Of a stretch of DNA of 6,983 nt, positions 6,736-6,983 are shown piece after piece. Below the pieces are notes generated by a model, which ran no database searches, was not told the origin of the DNA, and worked only from the letters and a program-made list of their open reading frames with translations. A program made the position numbers and the translations under genes. This stretch comes from Chitinophagaceae bacterium (GTDB lineage: Bacteria; Bacteroidota; Bacteroidia; Chitinophagales; Chitinophagaceae): positions 1 to 6,983 of the forward strand of contig JAACZX010000518.1 in assembly GCA_009996555.1 (NCBI GenBank). Direction: 5' to 3'. How positions within the stretch are numbered: position 1 is the first letter of the stretch; every line of letters begins with the position of its first letter.

Positions 6736-6763
6736 ACGGCAACCAATTTAAAAAGTAAGTTAG

Positions 6764-6792
6764 CAAATAGAACGGATATGAAACTGTTTCAA
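6764..6792 (-). promoter_or_regulatory. Candidate fabH promoter (TTG -33, 18-bp spacer, TCTATTTG -7)
   Basis: On the minus strand TCTATTTG (6771-6764) followed by C differs from TAnnTTTG at one base. A TTG -33 element lies 18 bp upstream (6792-6790, within TTTTG), inside the usual spacing for Bacteroidota. The predicted start leaves a leader of roughly 20 nt before the fabH ATG. An 8-bp direct repeat brackets the -33 element. Confidence 0.45.
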
Positions 6793-6803
6793 AACAAACT
6801 GTT
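6781..6803. repeat. Short direct repeat AAACTGTT bracketing the fabH -33 element
   Basis: AAACTGTT occurs at 6781-6788 and again at 6796-6803, with start-to-start spacing of 15 bp. The copies lie on either side of the putative -33 TTG (6790-6792) of the fabH promoter. An operator function is possible but speculative; an 8-mer pair in AT-rich DNA can arise by chance. Confidence 0.4.
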
Positions 6804-6815
6804 ACAATGGCAAAT

Positions 6816-6838
6816 AAAAAAGGGGCAATGCCCCTTTT
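6816..6838 (-). terminator. Intrinsic terminator for the upstream minus-strand (korB-like) gene
   Basis: A perfect 9-bp inverted repeat has arms AAAAGGGGC (6818-6826) and GCCCCTTTT (6830-6838) with a 3-nt loop. Read on the minus strand the GC-rich stem is followed directly by six T (complement of 6816-6821), then ATTT, the classic layout of a Rho-independent terminator. It lies 22 bp after the stop at 6861. On the plus strand only four T follow the GC part, so termination that way would be weaker. Confidence 0.88.
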
Positions 6839-6860
6839 CGTATTTTGCTGAAGACTGTTA

Positions 6861-6983
6861 TTAAAGAATTTCCCAAACTTCATTACCACGGAGTAATTTG
6901 TCGAGGTTGCCCACGCCCTTTGTACCAATTGCCTCGTCGATCTGCAATTGCAATACATCTTCGTAGCAGGCACGCTCAGTTTC
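6861..6983 (-). CDS. C-terminal end of a probable 2-oxoacid:ferredoxin oxidoreductase beta subunit (5' end outside window)
   Basis: The frame is open to the right edge and gives 40 C-terminal residues, including CYEDVLQLQIDEAIGTKG, then a GNLDKLLRGNEVWEIL tail and a stop. The pattern of a YxDxLxxQIxxA helix, a K-G-x-G-[ND]-L-x-K-L-L segment and a W-containing last strand resembles, from memory, the C-terminus of KorB-type thiamine-diphosphate subunits. These pair with KorA to convert 2-oxoglutarate or another 2-oxoacid to the acyl-CoA, reducing ferredoxin. No catalytic motif lies in the visible part, so the assignment rests on tail similarity alone; another family remains possible. It is a separate transcription unit from fabH: a strong terminator follows 22 bp downstream. 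Confidence 0.5.
   Translation of the reverse strand, partial: ETERACYEDVLQLQIDEAIGTKGVGNLDKLLRGNEVWEIL

Noticed and set aside
6722..6973. 83-codon minus-strand frame spanning the fabH upstream region
   Set aside because: It overlaps the terminator, the candidate promoter and the real C-terminal frame of the korB-like gene in another phase.
1..6983. Mobile elements, CRISPR arrays, tRNA or rRNA genes, defence or toxin-antitoxin modules
   Set aside because: No transposase, integrase, spaced repeat array, cloverleaf-like sequence or recognisable toxin/antitoxin pair was found; the genes are metabolic or envelope-related.

Overview
The window looks like an ordinary chromosomal segment of a Bacteroidota bacterium, probably of the Chitinophagaceae type. 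Three lines of evidence support this. Start codons lack Shine-Dalgarno sequences. Perfect copies of the phylum's sigma-A -7 element (TAnnTTTG) sit just upstream of three genes. The gene families and protein sequences also fit (a CoA-disulfide-reductase-like protein with a rhodanese tail, a COX15-type heme A synthase, a long FabH). The family-level placement is inference. No tRNA, rRNA, CRISPR array, insertion sequence, integrase or attachment site is visible, and no gene has composition that stands out from its neighbours.

Layout, left to right. Positions 1-459 (+) hold the 3' end of a flavin-dependent disulfide oxidoreductase with a C-terminal rhodanese domain. Positions 499-1563 (+) encode a COX15/CtaA heme A synthase with a promoter almost touching its ATG. 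Positions 1623-3854 (+) encode a 743-residue protein in which a multi-pass membrane region is fused to a patatin-like lipase domain. Facing it, and sharing the bases of its stop codon, is a diacylglycerol/lipid kinase family gene (3851-4741, -) whose best start is an internal ATG. Upstream of that on the same strand is a small secreted or membrane-anchored protein of unknown function (4789-5223, -). A divergent 138-bp AT-rich spacer leads to a small three-helix membrane protein (5362-5682, +). A beta-ketoacyl-ACP synthase III (fabH, 5689-6735, -) converges on it with a 6-bp gap. A 125-bp spacer then holds a candidate fabH promoter and a strong intrinsic terminator. The terminator ends a gene entering from the right edge on the minus strand (6861-6983), probably the beta subunit of a 2-oxoacid:ferredoxin oxidoreductase.

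Several genes touch lipid metabolism: the patatin-like hydrolase would release acyl chains, the lipid kinase would phosphorylate diacylglycerol or a similar lipid, and FabH starts fatty acid chains. They lie on opposite strands with separate promoters, so this is a neighbourhood rather than an operon. I do not see a clearly new multi-gene system here. The points most worth following are the membrane-patatin fusion, the near-leaderless promoter arrangement (which also corrects the lipid-kinase start), the convergent genes with interlocked stop codons, and the two uncharacterised small envelope proteins.
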